Below, in pieces: positions 1 through 8,624 of a stretch of 64,000 nucleotides of DNA. How positions within the stretch are numbered: position 1 is the first letter of the stretch; every line of letters starts with the position of its first letter. The notes below the pieces were generated by a model that saw only the letters and a program-made list of their open reading frames with translations, made no database searches and was not told the origin of the DNA. The stretch is from positions 1-64,000 of the forward strand of contig JAITGF010000017.1 of assembly GCA_031280795.1 (NCBI GenBank), in the 5' to 3' direction. The position numbers and the translations under genes are program-made. This DNA comes from Candidatus Ancillula prorhinotermitis. GTDB lineage: Bacteria > Actinomycetota > Actinomycetes > Actinomycetales > Bifidobacteriaceae.

Positions 1-330
1 ACCGGAGTCGCTTAGGTTGTCAATAGATTTATTTATAGGAACTAAAATTTGCTTTGCAAATTGTAGCATAAATCTATTTTCCAAACTACCTCAAAGTTTA
101 TTTTGAAAACACGTGTAAATCTACGTATGCGGCTACTCCAACAGGTACGCGCACGCGAAGTTAGCAAGTCGGTGTGAATTCTTTGAATTCACCCCTAACT
201 TGTAGCCTCGCAGAGCTCCGAGTTAAGGCGCGGAGCAGCGCCTTTATTAGAATGCACATTTTCTTCTGAGGGGCATAAGGATTTTATATCCTTATGCACG
301 CGAAGTTAGAAAATGATGTATAATATGAAT
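1..330. repeat. Palindrome-rich intergenic region upstream of galM
   Basis: No gene is visible. Seen directly: a nested palindrome at 22-79 (outer 11-bp arms at about 22-32 and 69-79, inner 7-bp arms at 46-62 closing a TTT loop); a hairpin at 174-192 (8-bp stem, TTT loop); a GC-rich block at 201-250 that recurs at 54081-54127; and a hairpin at 273-297 (10-bp stem, TTTAT loop) just before the galM promoter. The word GCACGCGAAGTTAG occurs at 151-164 and again across 296-309, and it recurs near the aspC and tRNA-Arg promoters. The region is a mosaic of repeat modules shared with 19640-19975 and 53884-54288. Confidence 0.8.
273..326 (+). promoter_or_regulatory. galM promoter inside a hairpin repeat, leaderless
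   Basis: The -10 box TATAAT lies at 319-324, six bases before the ATG at 331, which puts the expected transcription start on the ATG. A 10-bp stem with loop TTTAT (273-297) sits just upstream. The segment from the 19-nt 5' flank (251-269) through the -10 box matches the aspC upstream region (19619-19700, opposite strand) except for the stem sequence and a few spacer bases. Confidence 0.75.
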
Positions 331-1263
331 ATGGTTAATTATCTAAGTGGTAAGCAGTATGAAATCTCACATACTGATAGTAAAGGTCGCGTACATACTG
401 CGCGCATAACATCGCTCAGCGCTGCACTCAGGGAGTATACAGTTGACGGGCTTGACGTTGTAACACCTTTTGAAGCCGATCAGCTTCCGCCATATTATTC
501 TGGCATAACGCTTTTTCCATTTCCGAATCGCCTAGAAGATGGTACTTACTCTTTTGAAGGCGTAGAGTATCAGCTCCCTATAAATGAATTGGACAAGCAT
601 AATCAGTTGCACTCGTTTTCACAGTACTACGACTTCGCAACCGAGCTAGAGGTTTCGAAAAGTGAAGTATCTTTGCGCTTGGCGATGCCAGCGTTGACTT
701 CCTACCCCTTCTTGACTCATTTTGACGTGACTTACTCACTTGACGACACGGGTCTTAGCGTAGCGATGGAGGCGACTAATGTCGGAAAAACTAATGCACC
801 GTGCGGATTTGGCGGGCACCCTTGGTTTTCTTGTCGAGGCAATATGGATGATGCTTCATTGCAGTTCAGCGCTGAGTCGTGGGTCAAAGCCAATGAACGC
901 CTTATCCCAGTGGAGGAAACTGCGATTCCAGAACGTTTTGATTTTAGCGAAGGGCGCACGCTTAAAGGGGCGGACTTCGACGACGCATTCGTTAAGCCTA
1001 CTAAGCTCGATGAGAGCGCGCCTGGAGTGCATCAAGTACTTCTTACTGGTGCCGACGGTCATAAAACTCTGGTCTGGAGTGATGGAAACTACCCCGACTG
1101 GCAAATATGCTCAGGAAACGGGATTCCAGGCGATTTGAACCGCTTCGGTTTAGCTATTGAGCCGATGACTTGCTATGCAAACGCTTTCAAAACCGGGCGA
1201 AATTTGATTGTTCTTAAGCCTGGTCAGAGTGCGGGTGGCACGTGGGGAGTAGTATTTGAGTGA
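331..1263 (+). CDS. galM: Aldose 1-epimerase family protein
   Basis: A 310-residue galactose mutarotase-like protein that would interconvert the alpha and beta anomers of aldoses in the cytoplasm. Visible family marks are the PNRLEDGTY signature near residue 65, the first active-site histidine region (HNQLH, about residues 90-94), the second histidine in GGHPWF, and the C-terminal acidic residue in AIEPMTCY. The reading frame is open six codons further upstream, but those codons encode the -10 box, so the ATG at 331 is chosen (leaderless). It overlaps the TTG start of proS and begins an apparent proS-thyA-rarA operon. The exact sugar substrate is not known; YeaD-like hexose-6-phosphate epimerases are related. 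Confidence 0.85.
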   Translation: MVNYLSGKQYEISHTDSKGRVHTARITSLSAALREYTVDGLDVVTPFEADQLPPYYSGITLFPFPNRLEDGTYSFEGVEYQLPINELDKHNQLHSFSQYYDFATELEVSKSEVSLRLAMPALTSYPFLTHFDVTYSLDDTGLSVAMEATNVGKTNAPCGFGGHPWFSCRGNMDDASLQFSAESWVKANERLIPVEETAIPERFDFSEGRTLKGADFDDAFVKPTKLDESAPGVHQVLLTGADGHKTLVWSDGNYPDWQICSGNGIPGDLNRFGLAIEPMTCYANAFKTGRNLIVLKPGQSAGGTWGVVFE

Positions 1264-3160
1264 TGTAACCAAACTCTCCGAGCTATTCTTTACCACTTTG
1301 CGGGACGACCCCGCAGATGCGGAGGTCGCTAGTCATAAGCTACTGCTTAGGGCAGGCTACATCCGCCAAGTATCCCCAGGGATTTTTTCATGGTTACCAT
1401 TAGGCCTCAAAGTCCTTAGCAAAATCGAGTGCGTCATCGACGAAGAAATGCGTAAAATCGGTGGTCAACGCGTGCATTTTCCTGCCCTTTTACCGCGATC
1501 ACCGTACGAAACTACTGATCGCTGGAGCGAATATGGCGATAACCTTTTCCGCCTGCAAGATCGACGCAAAAACGACTACTTACTTGCCCCGACTCATGAG
1601 GAGATGTTCACACTTCTAGTCAAAGATTTGTACTCATCATATAAGGACATGCCGGCGCAGCTATATCAAATCCAGACCAAATATCGTGATGAAGCGCGCC
1701 CAAGAGCAGGGCTACTTAGAGGTCGCGAATTCATCATGAAAGATGCCTACTCATTCGATATGACTGATGAAGGCCTAGAAGTTAGTTACGCGCTCTACCG
1801 CAAAGCTTACGAAGCGATTTTCCAGAGGTTAAACTTACCTTACGTCATAGTTAAAGCACAGTCTGGAGCTATGGGCGGCTCGAATTCTGAAGAGTTTCTA
1901 AGCCCGACGCCAATTGGTGAGGACACTTTTGTAAGGGCGCCTTCTGGCTATGCTGCCAACGTGGAAGCAGCGGAGATGAAAACTCCAGAGGACGATTTCG
2001 AAGCTGTTAAAAGTGCGCCGCCAATTCAAAATGTAAGTACTCCGAACGTTACCAGTATCGAAGATGTGGCAAAGTTTTTAGATGTTCCTAAGTCTAGCAC
2101 TTTGAAAGCAGTCTACCTAACGCTTCGCCACCCAAAGCCTTCAGTGCACGCCAAAGATGCTACCAGTAAGGCTGTTCATGCAAGTGATGTGCCTGGCAGG
2201 GAAGTTGTCATCGTATACATACCAGGTGACCGCGAGCTTGATATGAAGCGTGTAGAAGCGATTTTTGCACCGGCGGAAGTAGACCAATCATCCGCCGAGG
2301 ATTTAGCAGAGTACCCCGACCTTGTACCAGGCTTTACCGGCCCCGTGCTAGAAAGTGACGATCACCTAGGTGGTGGTGCGCGTAGCTCTAATAGCGAAAC
2401 CAGACCTGTCTGCCAGTTTTTTGACGTGTTGATTAATGTCGGGTCAAGCTGGGTGTCAGGTGGTAATGCTAAAGATGTGCACCGCAAAAATACTGTGGCT
2501 GGGCGTGATTTTCAAGTAGATAGCGAAAACCGCATCGGCGCAGTAAAGGTCATCGAAGGTGATGAAGCGATTGACGGCTCAGGGGAGTTCGAAATTATGC
2601 GTGGTGTAGAGATCGGTCATATTTTTGCCCTCGGGCGCAAATACACTGAAGCTTTCGGAGCGACGGTACTTGACGAGCACGGTAAGGCTGCCACCCCCAC
2701 AATGGGGTCGTATGGCATTGGAGTGACCCGTGCACTGGCGCTCTTGGCTGAGAATTACCATGACGAAAAAGGCTTAGCTTGGCCTTCTCATCTTGCTCCA
2801 GCGGACGTGCACATTTGTGTAGCAGCAAAAGATGAAGATGCATACGTGGCCGCTGAGTTGACCGCAAACGCTCTTGCCGAAAAGGGCGTGGAGGTGTTCT
2901 TAGATGATCGCAAACAGGCTAGCCCAGGTGTCAAGTTCAAAGATGCTGAGCTACTTGGGGTGCCACAGATTTGCGTGTTTGGAAGAGGTCTTTCAGCTGA
3001 CACTCCAGTCGTCGAGCTTAAAATGCACGATGGTTCAGATAAGGTAGAAGTGAGTATTCAGGATGTCGGTGAAGAAATTCTGCGCCGGAAAACTATGCTA
3101 CAAAATGCTCCTAGAGATATGCCCAAAAGCAAGGGACGAAAGGAGGCGGCCCCCAACTAG
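1256..3160 (+). CDS. proS: Prolyl-tRNA synthetase, bacterial type
   Basis: Class II aminoacyl-tRNA synthetase charging tRNA-Pro. Motif 2 is clear (RDEARPRAG followed by GREFIMKDAYSF), preceded by the LLAPTHEEMFT strand; motif 3 is GSYGIGVTRALALLAE. An insertion between the catalytic motifs (roughly residues 225-430) fits the YbaK-like editing domain of bacterial ProS, and the anticodon-binding domain follows. At 634 residues it is longer than the usual 565-600, with low-complexity residues in the editing insert and a short basic tail. The start is TTG, overlapping the galM stop by eight bases; no ATG lies near the N-terminal SELFFTTLRDDPADAEVASHKLL region. The thyA start follows its stop directly. 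Confidence 0.95.
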   Translation: MSDVTKLSELFFTTLRDDPADAEVASHKLLLRAGYIRQVSPGIFSWLPLGLKVLSKIECVIDEEMRKIGGQRVHFPALLPRSPYETTDRWSEYGDNLFRLQDRRKNDYLLAPTHEEMFTLLVKDLYSSYKDMPAQLYQIQTKYRDEARPRAGLLRGREFIMKDAYSFDMTDEGLEVSYALYRKAYEAIFQRLNLPYVIVKAQSGAMGGSNSEEFLSPTPIGEDTFVRAPSGYAANVEAAEMKTPEDDFEAVKSAPPIQNVSTPNVTSIEDVAKFLDVPKSSTLKAVYLTLRHPKPSVHAKDATSKAVHASDVPGREVVIVYIPGDRELDMKRVEAIFAPAEVDQSSAEDLAEYPDLVPGFTGPVLESDDHLGGGARSSNSETRPVCQFFDVLINVGSSWVSGGNAKDVHRKNTVAGRDFQVDSENRIGAVKVIEGDEAIDGSGEFEIMRGVEIGHIFALGRKYTEAFGATVLDEHGKAATPTMGSYGIGVTRALALLAENYHDEKGLAWPSHLAPADVHICVAAKDEDAYVAAELTANALAEKGVEVFLDDRKQASPGVKFKDAELLGVPQICVFGRGLSADTPVVELKMHDGSDKVEVSIQDVGEEILRRKTMLQNAPRDMPKSKGRKEAAPN

Positions 3161-3997
3161 TTGACTTTTGCTGATAATGTGTTCAAAGAGCATATCAAAC
3201 TTATACTTGAAGACGGTGTGCTCCCCACTTTTTCACGCCCAAAATATGACGACGGCACTCCGGCAATTAGCAAATACATCACTGATGTGAAAATGAAGTT
3301 CGATATCAGTAAAGGTCAAGTGCCGATCACTACTCTGCGCCCAGTTTATGTGCGCAAAGCCATCGAAGAAGTGCTCTGGATTTATCAAGACCAAACGTCA
3401 AGCTTGGCAAAGCTTGAAGAGCGTGGGGTCACTTGGTGGTCCCCATGGGCGTTAGAAGACGGTACGATCGGTCAGCGCTACGGTCAAACGGTGGCGAACT
3501 ACGATATCGTCAACCGAACATTGAAATTGCTTGAAGAAAACCCGTTTAATAGGCGTTCGATCATCAGCCTCTGGCAATATGCCGATCTTGACACGCCTGC
3601 GAAATTGCCACCTTGCGCATTCCAGATGATGTTTGACGTACGCATTAAAGATGGTGTCAAGTACTTAGATGGTGCTCTAACTCAACGTTCAAGCGATTAT
3701 TTAGTAGCGGGTATGGGCATCAACCAGATTCAGTATCTAAGCTTGCAAATGATGTTCGCTAAGCACTTAGGCATGGAAGTGGGGACATTTTCTTGGAATG
3801 TGATGAATTTGCACATCTACGATCGACACTTCGACCAAGCTAAAGAGTTGCTTGGGCGTGCAGGTCAGGCACATGAGCCGAAGTTTTATCTCGACTTACC
3901 AAGCGGAACTAATTTCTACAGTGTTAAAGCTGATGATTTCAAACTTGAAGACTACACTGCGCAAAAACCACAGCTAGCATTTGAGCTAGCAAAGTAG
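3161..3997 (+). CDS. thyA: Thymidylate synthase
   Basis: Converts dUMP and methylenetetrahydrofolate to dTMP and dihydrofolate. The active-site loop LPPCAFQMMF holds the catalytic cysteine, followed by the QRSSDYLVAGMGINQIQY segment that matches the family's QRSxD...PFN region, and by NLHIYDRH, which fits the nucleotide-binding HxY element. The 278-residue length is typical. The start codon is TTG immediately after the proS TAG, so translation is probably coupled. The N-terminus reads FADNVFKEHIKLILEDG, as expected for a complete ThyA. Dihydrofolate reductase, the usual partner, is not in this window. Confidence 0.95.
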   Translation: MTFADNVFKEHIKLILEDGVLPTFSRPKYDDGTPAISKYITDVKMKFDISKGQVPITTLRPVYVRKAIEEVLWIYQDQTSSLAKLEERGVTWWSPWALEDGTIGQRYGQTVANYDIVNRTLKLLEENPFNRRSIISLWQYADLDTPAKLPPCAFQMMFDVRIKDGVKYLDGALTQRSSDYLVAGMGINQIQYLSLQMMFAKHLGMEVGTFSWNVMNLHIYDRHFDQAKELLGRAGQAHEPKFYLDLPSGTNFYSVKADDFKLEDYTAQKPQLAFELAK

Positions 3998-4013
3998 GGC
4001 TAAGTAGGTGTAA

Positions 4014-5537
4014 GTGGATCTTTTTCAGGCCAACTTCGAGGATTCTCAGAGCATGCAGCACTTACCGTTGGCAGTGCGGATGCGTCCGCAAACTGTTGCA
4101 GAGCTAGCTGGGCAAAAACATCTACTGAAACCTGGCTCACCGCTAAATCGTCTGGTAAGCGATGATAAAACTGCTGGCGCCCTGCCGGGGTCGATCATCC
4201 TTTGGGGGCCGGCTGGAAGTGGAAAGACTACTATCGCACACCTTATTGCCAAGGCGAATGTTTCAAATTCAAATGGGGCTAGGGCTCCAAAGCGTCGTTT
4301 TGTGGAGCTTTCAGCAGTAGATGCCGGTGTAAGTCAAGTGCGCCAAGTCATTGAAGATGCTAAGAACGCGCTCTTTACACGCGGCGAAGAAACGGTACTT
4401 TTTATTGATGAGATACACCGTTTTTCCAAGACCCAACAAGACGTTTTACTGCCTAGTGTCGAAAATAGGCAAGTTGTTTTAGTGGCAGCCACCACTGAAA
4501 ACCCCTCCTTTTCGGTGGTGACACCTTTACTGTCACGCTCACTCCTCCTTCGCTTAGAGCCGCTAGAAGTCGACGATATCCTTGAGCTCCTAAAGCGAGC
4601 AGTTGAGTCAGAGCGCGGATTAAACGGCGCGATAAGCCTAGAGAGCACAGCCGCTAAAGAAATTGTACGCCTATCAAGGGGGGATGTTCGTAAAGCATTA
4701 ACGATTCTTGAGGCTGCTGCTGGAGTGGCTCTAAGCGATGCTGATGTCATCTCTTCAAAGAAGACGCTTTCAGAGAGTGAGCCGAATGCGCAAAAGTCGC
4801 ATAATTTGCAAGGCATTAAGCCCAAAGCGAAAGCGAGCGGCAAAAGTAGCCCCTCTCGCAAAAGCGCGACTTCACTAAAGGCAGTGCCGAAAGTGAGTGT
4901 GGAGATGGTAAATGATGTGCTAGATGTAGCCGCAGTAAGATACGATCGCGCCGGCGATGAGCATTACGATGTTGCTTCAGCATTCATCAAGTCGATGCGG
5001 GGGTCAGATGTGGACGCGGCACTGCATTATCTTGCGCGAATGATTGTGGCAGGCGAAGATCCACGTTTTATCGCTAGGCGTATTATGATCGCCGCTTCTG
5101 AAGAAATTGCTATGGCGGACCCAACCGCTTTGCTAGTTGCGACTGCTGCGGCTCAAGCAGTTGAGCGCATCGGCATGCCTGAATCTGGGTTGATACTCGC
5201 CCAAGCAGTGACCCATATCGCACTTGCTCCAAAGTCAAACGCCACGTATTTAGCAATTTCGGCGGCGCTAGAAGATGTTAAATCAGGGCTTGGGGGTGAC
5301 GTCCCTGAGCATTTACGGGATGCGCACTACAAAGGGGCTGCAAAACTCGGGCACGGTAATGATTATCAATACGCCCATGATACACCTTTGCATATTGTGA
5401 AGCAGCAATATCTACCAGATGATTTACAGTACTTCAATGATTCCAAACCAAAGCGTTACTACATTCCCACTGATCGCGGGCGCGAACAAGCTTATACTGA
5501 ACAGCTAGAGCGTATCTTCAAAATTCTCCACCAATAG
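4014..5537 (+). CDS. rarA: Replication-associated recombination ATPase RarA/MgsA
   Basis: AAA+ ATPase related to RuvB and clamp loaders, acting at stalled replication forks. Walker A is GPAGSGKTT and Walker B is FIDEIHRF; sensor 1 is in [19 protein letters not shown]. The C-terminal third has the MgsA tetramerisation signature ([25 protein letters not shown], then [12 protein letters not shown]). A lysine/serine-rich stretch at about residues 255-290 interrupts the usual sequence between the ATPase lid and the C-terminal domain, giving 507 residues against about 430-450 normally. It starts with GTG 16 bases after thyA and closes the galM-proS-thyA-rarA group. Confidence 0.93.
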   Translation: MDLFQANFEDSQSMQHLPLAVRMRPQTVAELAGQKHLLKPGSPLNRLVSDDKTAGALPGSIILWGPAGSGKTTIAHLIAKANVSNSNGARAPKRRFVELSAVDAGVSQVRQVIEDAKNALFTRGEETVLFIDEIHRFSKTQQDVLLPSVENRQVVLVAATTENPSFSVVTPLLSRSLLLRLEPLEVDDILELLKRAVESERGLNGAISLESTAAKEIVRLSRGDVRKALTILEAAAGVALSDADVISSKKTLSESEPNAQKSHNLQGIKPKAKASGKSSPSRKSATSLKAVPKVSVEMVNDVLDVAAVRYDRAGDEHYDVASAFIKSMRGSDVDAALHYLARMIVAGEDPRFIARRIMIAASEEIAMADPTALLVATAAAQAVERIGMPESGLILAQAVTHIALAPKSNATYLAISAALEDVKSGLGGDVPEHLRDAHYKGAAKLGHGNDYQYAHDTPLHIVKQQYLPDDLQYFNDSKPKRYYIPTDRGREQAYTEQLERIFKILHQ

Positions 5538-5565
5538 ACCCTGCGCGCGAAAATTTGAATCGTGG

Positions 5566-5571
5566 TATAAT
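5566..5571 (+). promoter_or_regulatory. -10 box for the DLW-39 gene
   Basis: TATAAT preceded by TGG (extended -10), just after the rarA stop. A GAGG Shine-Dalgarno-like word at 5590-5593 precedes the TTG start at 5600. Confidence 0.6.
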
Positions 5572-5599
5572 AATATTGAATATTGAAAGCGAGGTTCAA

Positions 5600-5749
5600 T
5601 TGAAGTTATTGAGTAAAATTCTGTGGGTGCTCTCAGGCGCTGTTGCCGCTTTAGTCGTGGTAAAAGTCGTTGAAGACCATGCTAATGAAGCGAATGTTTG
5701 GCAAGACGCGTGGGATAAATCTAGCATCCCAGCTGAGGATGTTGCTTAA
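5600..5749 (+). CDS. DLW-39 family small membrane protein
   Basis: A 49-residue protein starting MKLLSKILWVLSG, with one hydrophobic helix (about residues 6-24) and a tail reading ANVWQDAWDK. This matches the layout of the actinobacterial DLW-39 micro-protein family: a short N-terminal helix, then a conserved Asp/Asn-Leu/Val-Trp tail. Its function is unknown. The TTG at 5600 is preferred over TTG 5576 because of the GAGG word seven bases upstream and because family members start with a basic residue right before the helix. It overlaps the rhomboid ATG by one base (TAATG). Confidence 0.65.
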   Translation: MKLLSKILWVLSGAVAALVVVKVVEDHANEANVWQDAWDKSSIPAEDVA

Positions 5750-6348
5750 TGCCTTATACAAAACAGTTGCAAAACTGGATTCGCAACTACCCCGCAACGT
5801 TCACGCTGATAGCAATCTGCGTGCTAGTTTGGCTTGCCGAAATTGTGCTCGGACCAAATTTCGTTGCACGTGGAATCTTTGCGCCTGTGGTAAGCGGTGC
5901 GGAGCCATGGCGAGCAGTAACATCAGTCTTCATGCATAATTGGACAAACCCATTGCACATTCTTTTCAATATGATTGCCCTAGGCTTTTCGGGCCCAATT
6001 TTTGAGCAGATTTTTGGGAGGGTGAAATATGTGTCAATTTTCGTAATTTCGGGAGTCGCTGGTAACATTTTCATGGGGCTGTGGTACTGGGTCTTCGGAG
6101 GTGGTTACGCAGTCGTTTCGCTCGGCGCTTCTGGGGCGGTATTCGGCCTTTTTGGTGGTCTGATGGTTTTGCACAGAAGGCTAGGAGCAAATGCTAAAGG
6201 CATTTACTTAACAGTTGGCATTAACTTATTAATGTCGTTTTATATAGCAAATCTGGCCTGGCAAGCACATGTGGGAGGCCTGATTGCTGGCGTAGTGACA
6301 ACTTGGGTATTTATTAAGTACTCTACAAATCGGTTTCCCAATGCGTGA
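5749..6348 (+). CDS. Rhomboid family intramembrane serine protease
   Basis: A 199-residue six-helix membrane protein. The catalytic serine lies in GASGAVFG and the histidine in QAHVGGLIAG; the oxyanion/cap region MHNWTNPLHILFNMIAL matches the family's HxxxxHLxxNM. It would cleave transmembrane segments of other membrane proteins; the substrate is unknown. The ATG overlaps the DLW-39 stop by one base, and the gene's own end overlaps the downstream recombinase by eight bases, so the three genes are translationally coupled. The length is close to the minimal bacterial rhomboid core with no extra N-terminal domain. Confidence 0.92.
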   Translation: MPYTKQLQNWIRNYPATFTLIAICVLVWLAEIVLGPNFVARGIFAPVVSGAEPWRAVTSVFMHNWTNPLHILFNMIALGFSGPIFEQIFGRVKYVSIFVISGVAGNIFMGLWYWVFGGGYAVVSLGASGAVFGLFGGLMVLHRRLGANAKGIYLTVGINLLMSFYIANLAWQAHVGGLIAGVVTTWVFIKYSTNRFPNA

Positions 6349-7228
6349 GCTTGATGAGTTTTTAGAATATGCTAAAAAACTCTGCGGTTTAAGTGATAAT
6401 ACGATTAAGGCATACCGCAATGATATCAACGATTTGCAAAGCTTTCTGAAGCGTCGAGGAGTGGAAGATATGGACAATGTCACCCACCATATCTTGCGGT
6501 CATATCTAGCGGGATTATCACAGAAGAACTACCAAAAAACGACTCTAGCGCGAAAAGTGGCGGCTATAAAGCATTATTTTCGATACCTCCAAGAAAATGG
6601 TAAAATTATGCATGACCCAACTGCGAAACTATTTTCCACTAAAACTGACAAAACGCTTCCAGGAGTGCTATCAAGTGCCCAAGTCCAAGCAATTTTAGAT
6701 TCATTGTCAGAAAACGCATCATCAGGAGATATTGACGATTTGCGAAATCTTTGCATCGTCGAATTGTTCTACGCCTCTGGTTTGCGTATTTCGGAGATGG
6801 TTTCAATACGTCGACGTGACATCGACTTTGCCAATTCGCGAGTGCGAGTGATTGGTAAGGGGGGTAAAGACCGAGTAGTTCCCTTTGGTAAGTTTGCGGC
6901 TAAAGCGCTAGGCGATCTCATGAGTGCCCAATACGCCCAAAACCACACACCTTCAAATGAGTTCTTGCTTCAGGGGCGAAAGGGTGCTTTAGGGGTTCGG
7001 AGTTGTAGGGAAATTATCTACAAGGTTGCCCTTAAAGCTGGTGTTCAAGGTGTACATCCTCATATGTTGCGCCACACTTTTGCAACGCATTTAGTGGACT
7101 CTGGGGCAGACATCAGAGTAGTTCAGGAGTTGCTTGGGCATTCGTCACTAGTGACAACGCAGAAATATACGCATACATCGCTCAAGAAGCTTAAAGACAT
7201 CTACAAGCAATCATTTACGAGGATTTAG
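6341..7228 (+). CDS. Tyrosine recombinase, XerC/XerD type
   Basis: A 295-residue site-specific recombinase with the N-terminal SAM-like core-binding domain (YAKKLCGLSDNTIKAYRNDINDLQSFL) and the catalytic domain. The catalytic residues are visible: Arg in ASGLRISEMVSI, Lys in GKGGKDRVVP, His-x-x-Arg in HPHMLRHTFATHLVD, the His/Trp-position His in LLGHSSLVTTQ, and the nucleophile Tyr in QKYTH. The length and full motif set fit chromosome-dimer resolution (XerC or XerD) rather than a phage integrase. No dif site was recognised. The sequence alone does not decide between XerC and XerD. It converges with tyrA and overlaps it by 14 bases. Confidence 0.9.
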   Translation: MRELDEFLEYAKKLCGLSDNTIKAYRNDINDLQSFLKRRGVEDMDNVTHHILRSYLAGLSQKNYQKTTLARKVAAIKHYFRYLQENGKIMHDPTAKLFSTKTDKTLPGVLSSAQVQAILDSLSENASSGDIDDLRNLCIVELFYASGLRISEMVSIRRRDIDFANSRVRVIGKGGKDRVVPFGKFAAKALGDLMSAQYAQNHTPSNEFLLQGRKGALGVRSCREIIYKVALKAGVQGVHPHMLRHTFATHLVDSGADIRVVQELLGHSSLVTTQKYTHTSLKKLKDIYKQSFTRI

Positions 7229-8624
7229 GAGCAGTAAGTAGTCTTTGTGTATGGGCGAGTAATTCATCAATTTCACGACCAAAAGCTGACATCAAGCTTA
7301 ATGCCCCCACTTCTTCAATCGAGACCCAGCGCACCTCTAAGCTCTCTTGATCGTTGGCATGGGGAGTTATTTTGTGCCCGGATTTTTCGCGAGCAAGTAC
7401 ATTTGTAAATCGCCATGCACCATGATCGCGCACGATGCTTTCTAGAACTTCAACGTCCTCAGCTTCAACGCCTGCCTCTTCTTCGGCTTCGCGAATTGCG
7501 CCAGCGATAGGATCTTCCTTGAAAGAGATAGCTCCACCAGGTGTGCCCCAAGTGCCACCTTCAGCTGACCAGTAAGCTCTATGTTGCAGTAAGATATGGG
7601 TTATCTTCTGTGACCCCTCATCAAAGCGCACCAGAAATAGTCCGGCTGCTCCATTTTTGCCCCAATGCTCTTTTCCACATCCGCATTTCACCCACCCATC
7701 TGCATCATGCCGGTGCAAAGCAGGGGAGTCATCTTGGGCGCGAAACTCGTCGGAGCGAGCGATAAAGTGGTGGATCGATTTTGAAAGCTTGTACGGGTTG
7801 TCATCTTTGAGAACTTCAGCGAGTTCAGTTAAGTCGGCGATACATTTATCAAGTAGTGGCGCGATTTCGGCTCGGTTTTGTAGAAGCATGCCTGAAAACA
7901 TCTGTGTGTTAGCGTGCGCCACTCGGGTTGCCCCATGGAAGGAACCAGCATTAAGCGATTTGGCAAGTTTAGCGTAGGCGCTTTCCTCGGAGATGAGACC
8001 GGCCAGCTCATAAGCTAAGACGTGCGGAATGTGTGAGCTTAAGGCGACGGCCTGGTCATGCTCTTTAGCGTTCGTGAAAATAGGGTTGCCGTTTAAGTGC
8101 AGTTTTATGAAATCGAACATCTTTTGAGCTTTGTCAGTACTTGCAATCGCCTCGTTATTGCAAACTGCCCAGACGCTGTGGTCACCCATAGTGGCATTAG
8201 AGTTCTCGAAGCCAGTCTTCTCAGTGCCGTACATCGGATGTGTACCGACGTAACATTCACCTATACCAGCTGCGACTGCTAGATCAAGCGGGTAACGCTT
8301 CACTGATGCAATGTCGGAAATGATTAAGCCCTTTTTAAGCTGTGGTGATTCGTGAAGGCTATTAGAAATTTCACCAAAGACATCTCCGATCGTGTCAATT
8401 GGCGTGCACACAAATAAGAAGTCAAGTCCCATAGCAAGAATTTCGGATATGCTATCGTGTACTAACATCCTCATTTTCCAAGCGGATTCATTGTGTCGAT
8501 CATTGTGATTCCAAACATGTGTTTCAATTTGATTCACAGATGACACTTGCTTTACTAAGCGCTTTGCCATACTTCCGCCAATGAGACCAAGCCCTAGTAT
8601 ACCAACTTTTAGGTTTACAGTCAA
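7215..8624 (-). CDS. tyrA: Prephenate dehydrogenase fused to a Nudix hydrolase domain
   Basis: The N-terminal ~290 residues are prephenate dehydrogenase (tyrosine synthesis): nucleotide-binding GLGLIGGSMAKRL, then the THPMYGTEKTGFENSNATM segment and SSHIPHVLAYELA, the substrate-binding His region. After a linker the protein continues with CGCGKEHWGKNGAAGLFLV and a complete Nudix box (about residues 363-386: G, five residues, E, seven residues, REAEEEAGV), with C-terminal Nudix strands to residue 469. In actinobacteria the CGCG...HWG Nudix protein is normally a separate gene. There is no internal stop or frameshift. The start is TTG, overlapping the pheA stop in TTGA. The substrate of the Nudix part is unknown. 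Confidence 0.88.
   Translation of the reverse strand: MTVNLKVGILGLGLIGGSMAKRLVKQVSSVNQIETHVWNHNDRHNESAWKMRMLVHDSISEILAMGLDFLFVCTPIDTIGDVFGEISNSLHESPQLKKGLIISDIASVKRYPLDLAVAAGIGECYVGTHPMYGTEKTGFENSNATMGDHSVWAVCNNEAIASTDKAQKMFDFIKLHLNGNPIFTNAKEHDQAVALSSHIPHVLAYELAGLISEESAYAKLAKSLNAGSFHGATRVAHANTQMFSGMLLQNRAEIAPLLDKCIADLTELAEVLKDDNPYKLSKSIHHFIARSDEFRAQDDSPALHRHDADGWVKCGCGKEHWGKNGAAGLFLVRFDEGSQKITHILLQHRAYWSAEGGTWGTPGGAISFKEDPIAGAIREAEEEAGVEAEDVEVLESIVRDHGAWRFTNVLAREKSGHKITPHANDQESLEVRWVSIEEVGALSLMSAFGREIDELLAHTQRLLTAPKSS

Noticed and set aside
6341..7228. Phage or island integrase
   Set aside because: Length and motifs fit a housekeeping Xer recombinase, and no phage or transfer genes or attachment site lie nearby.
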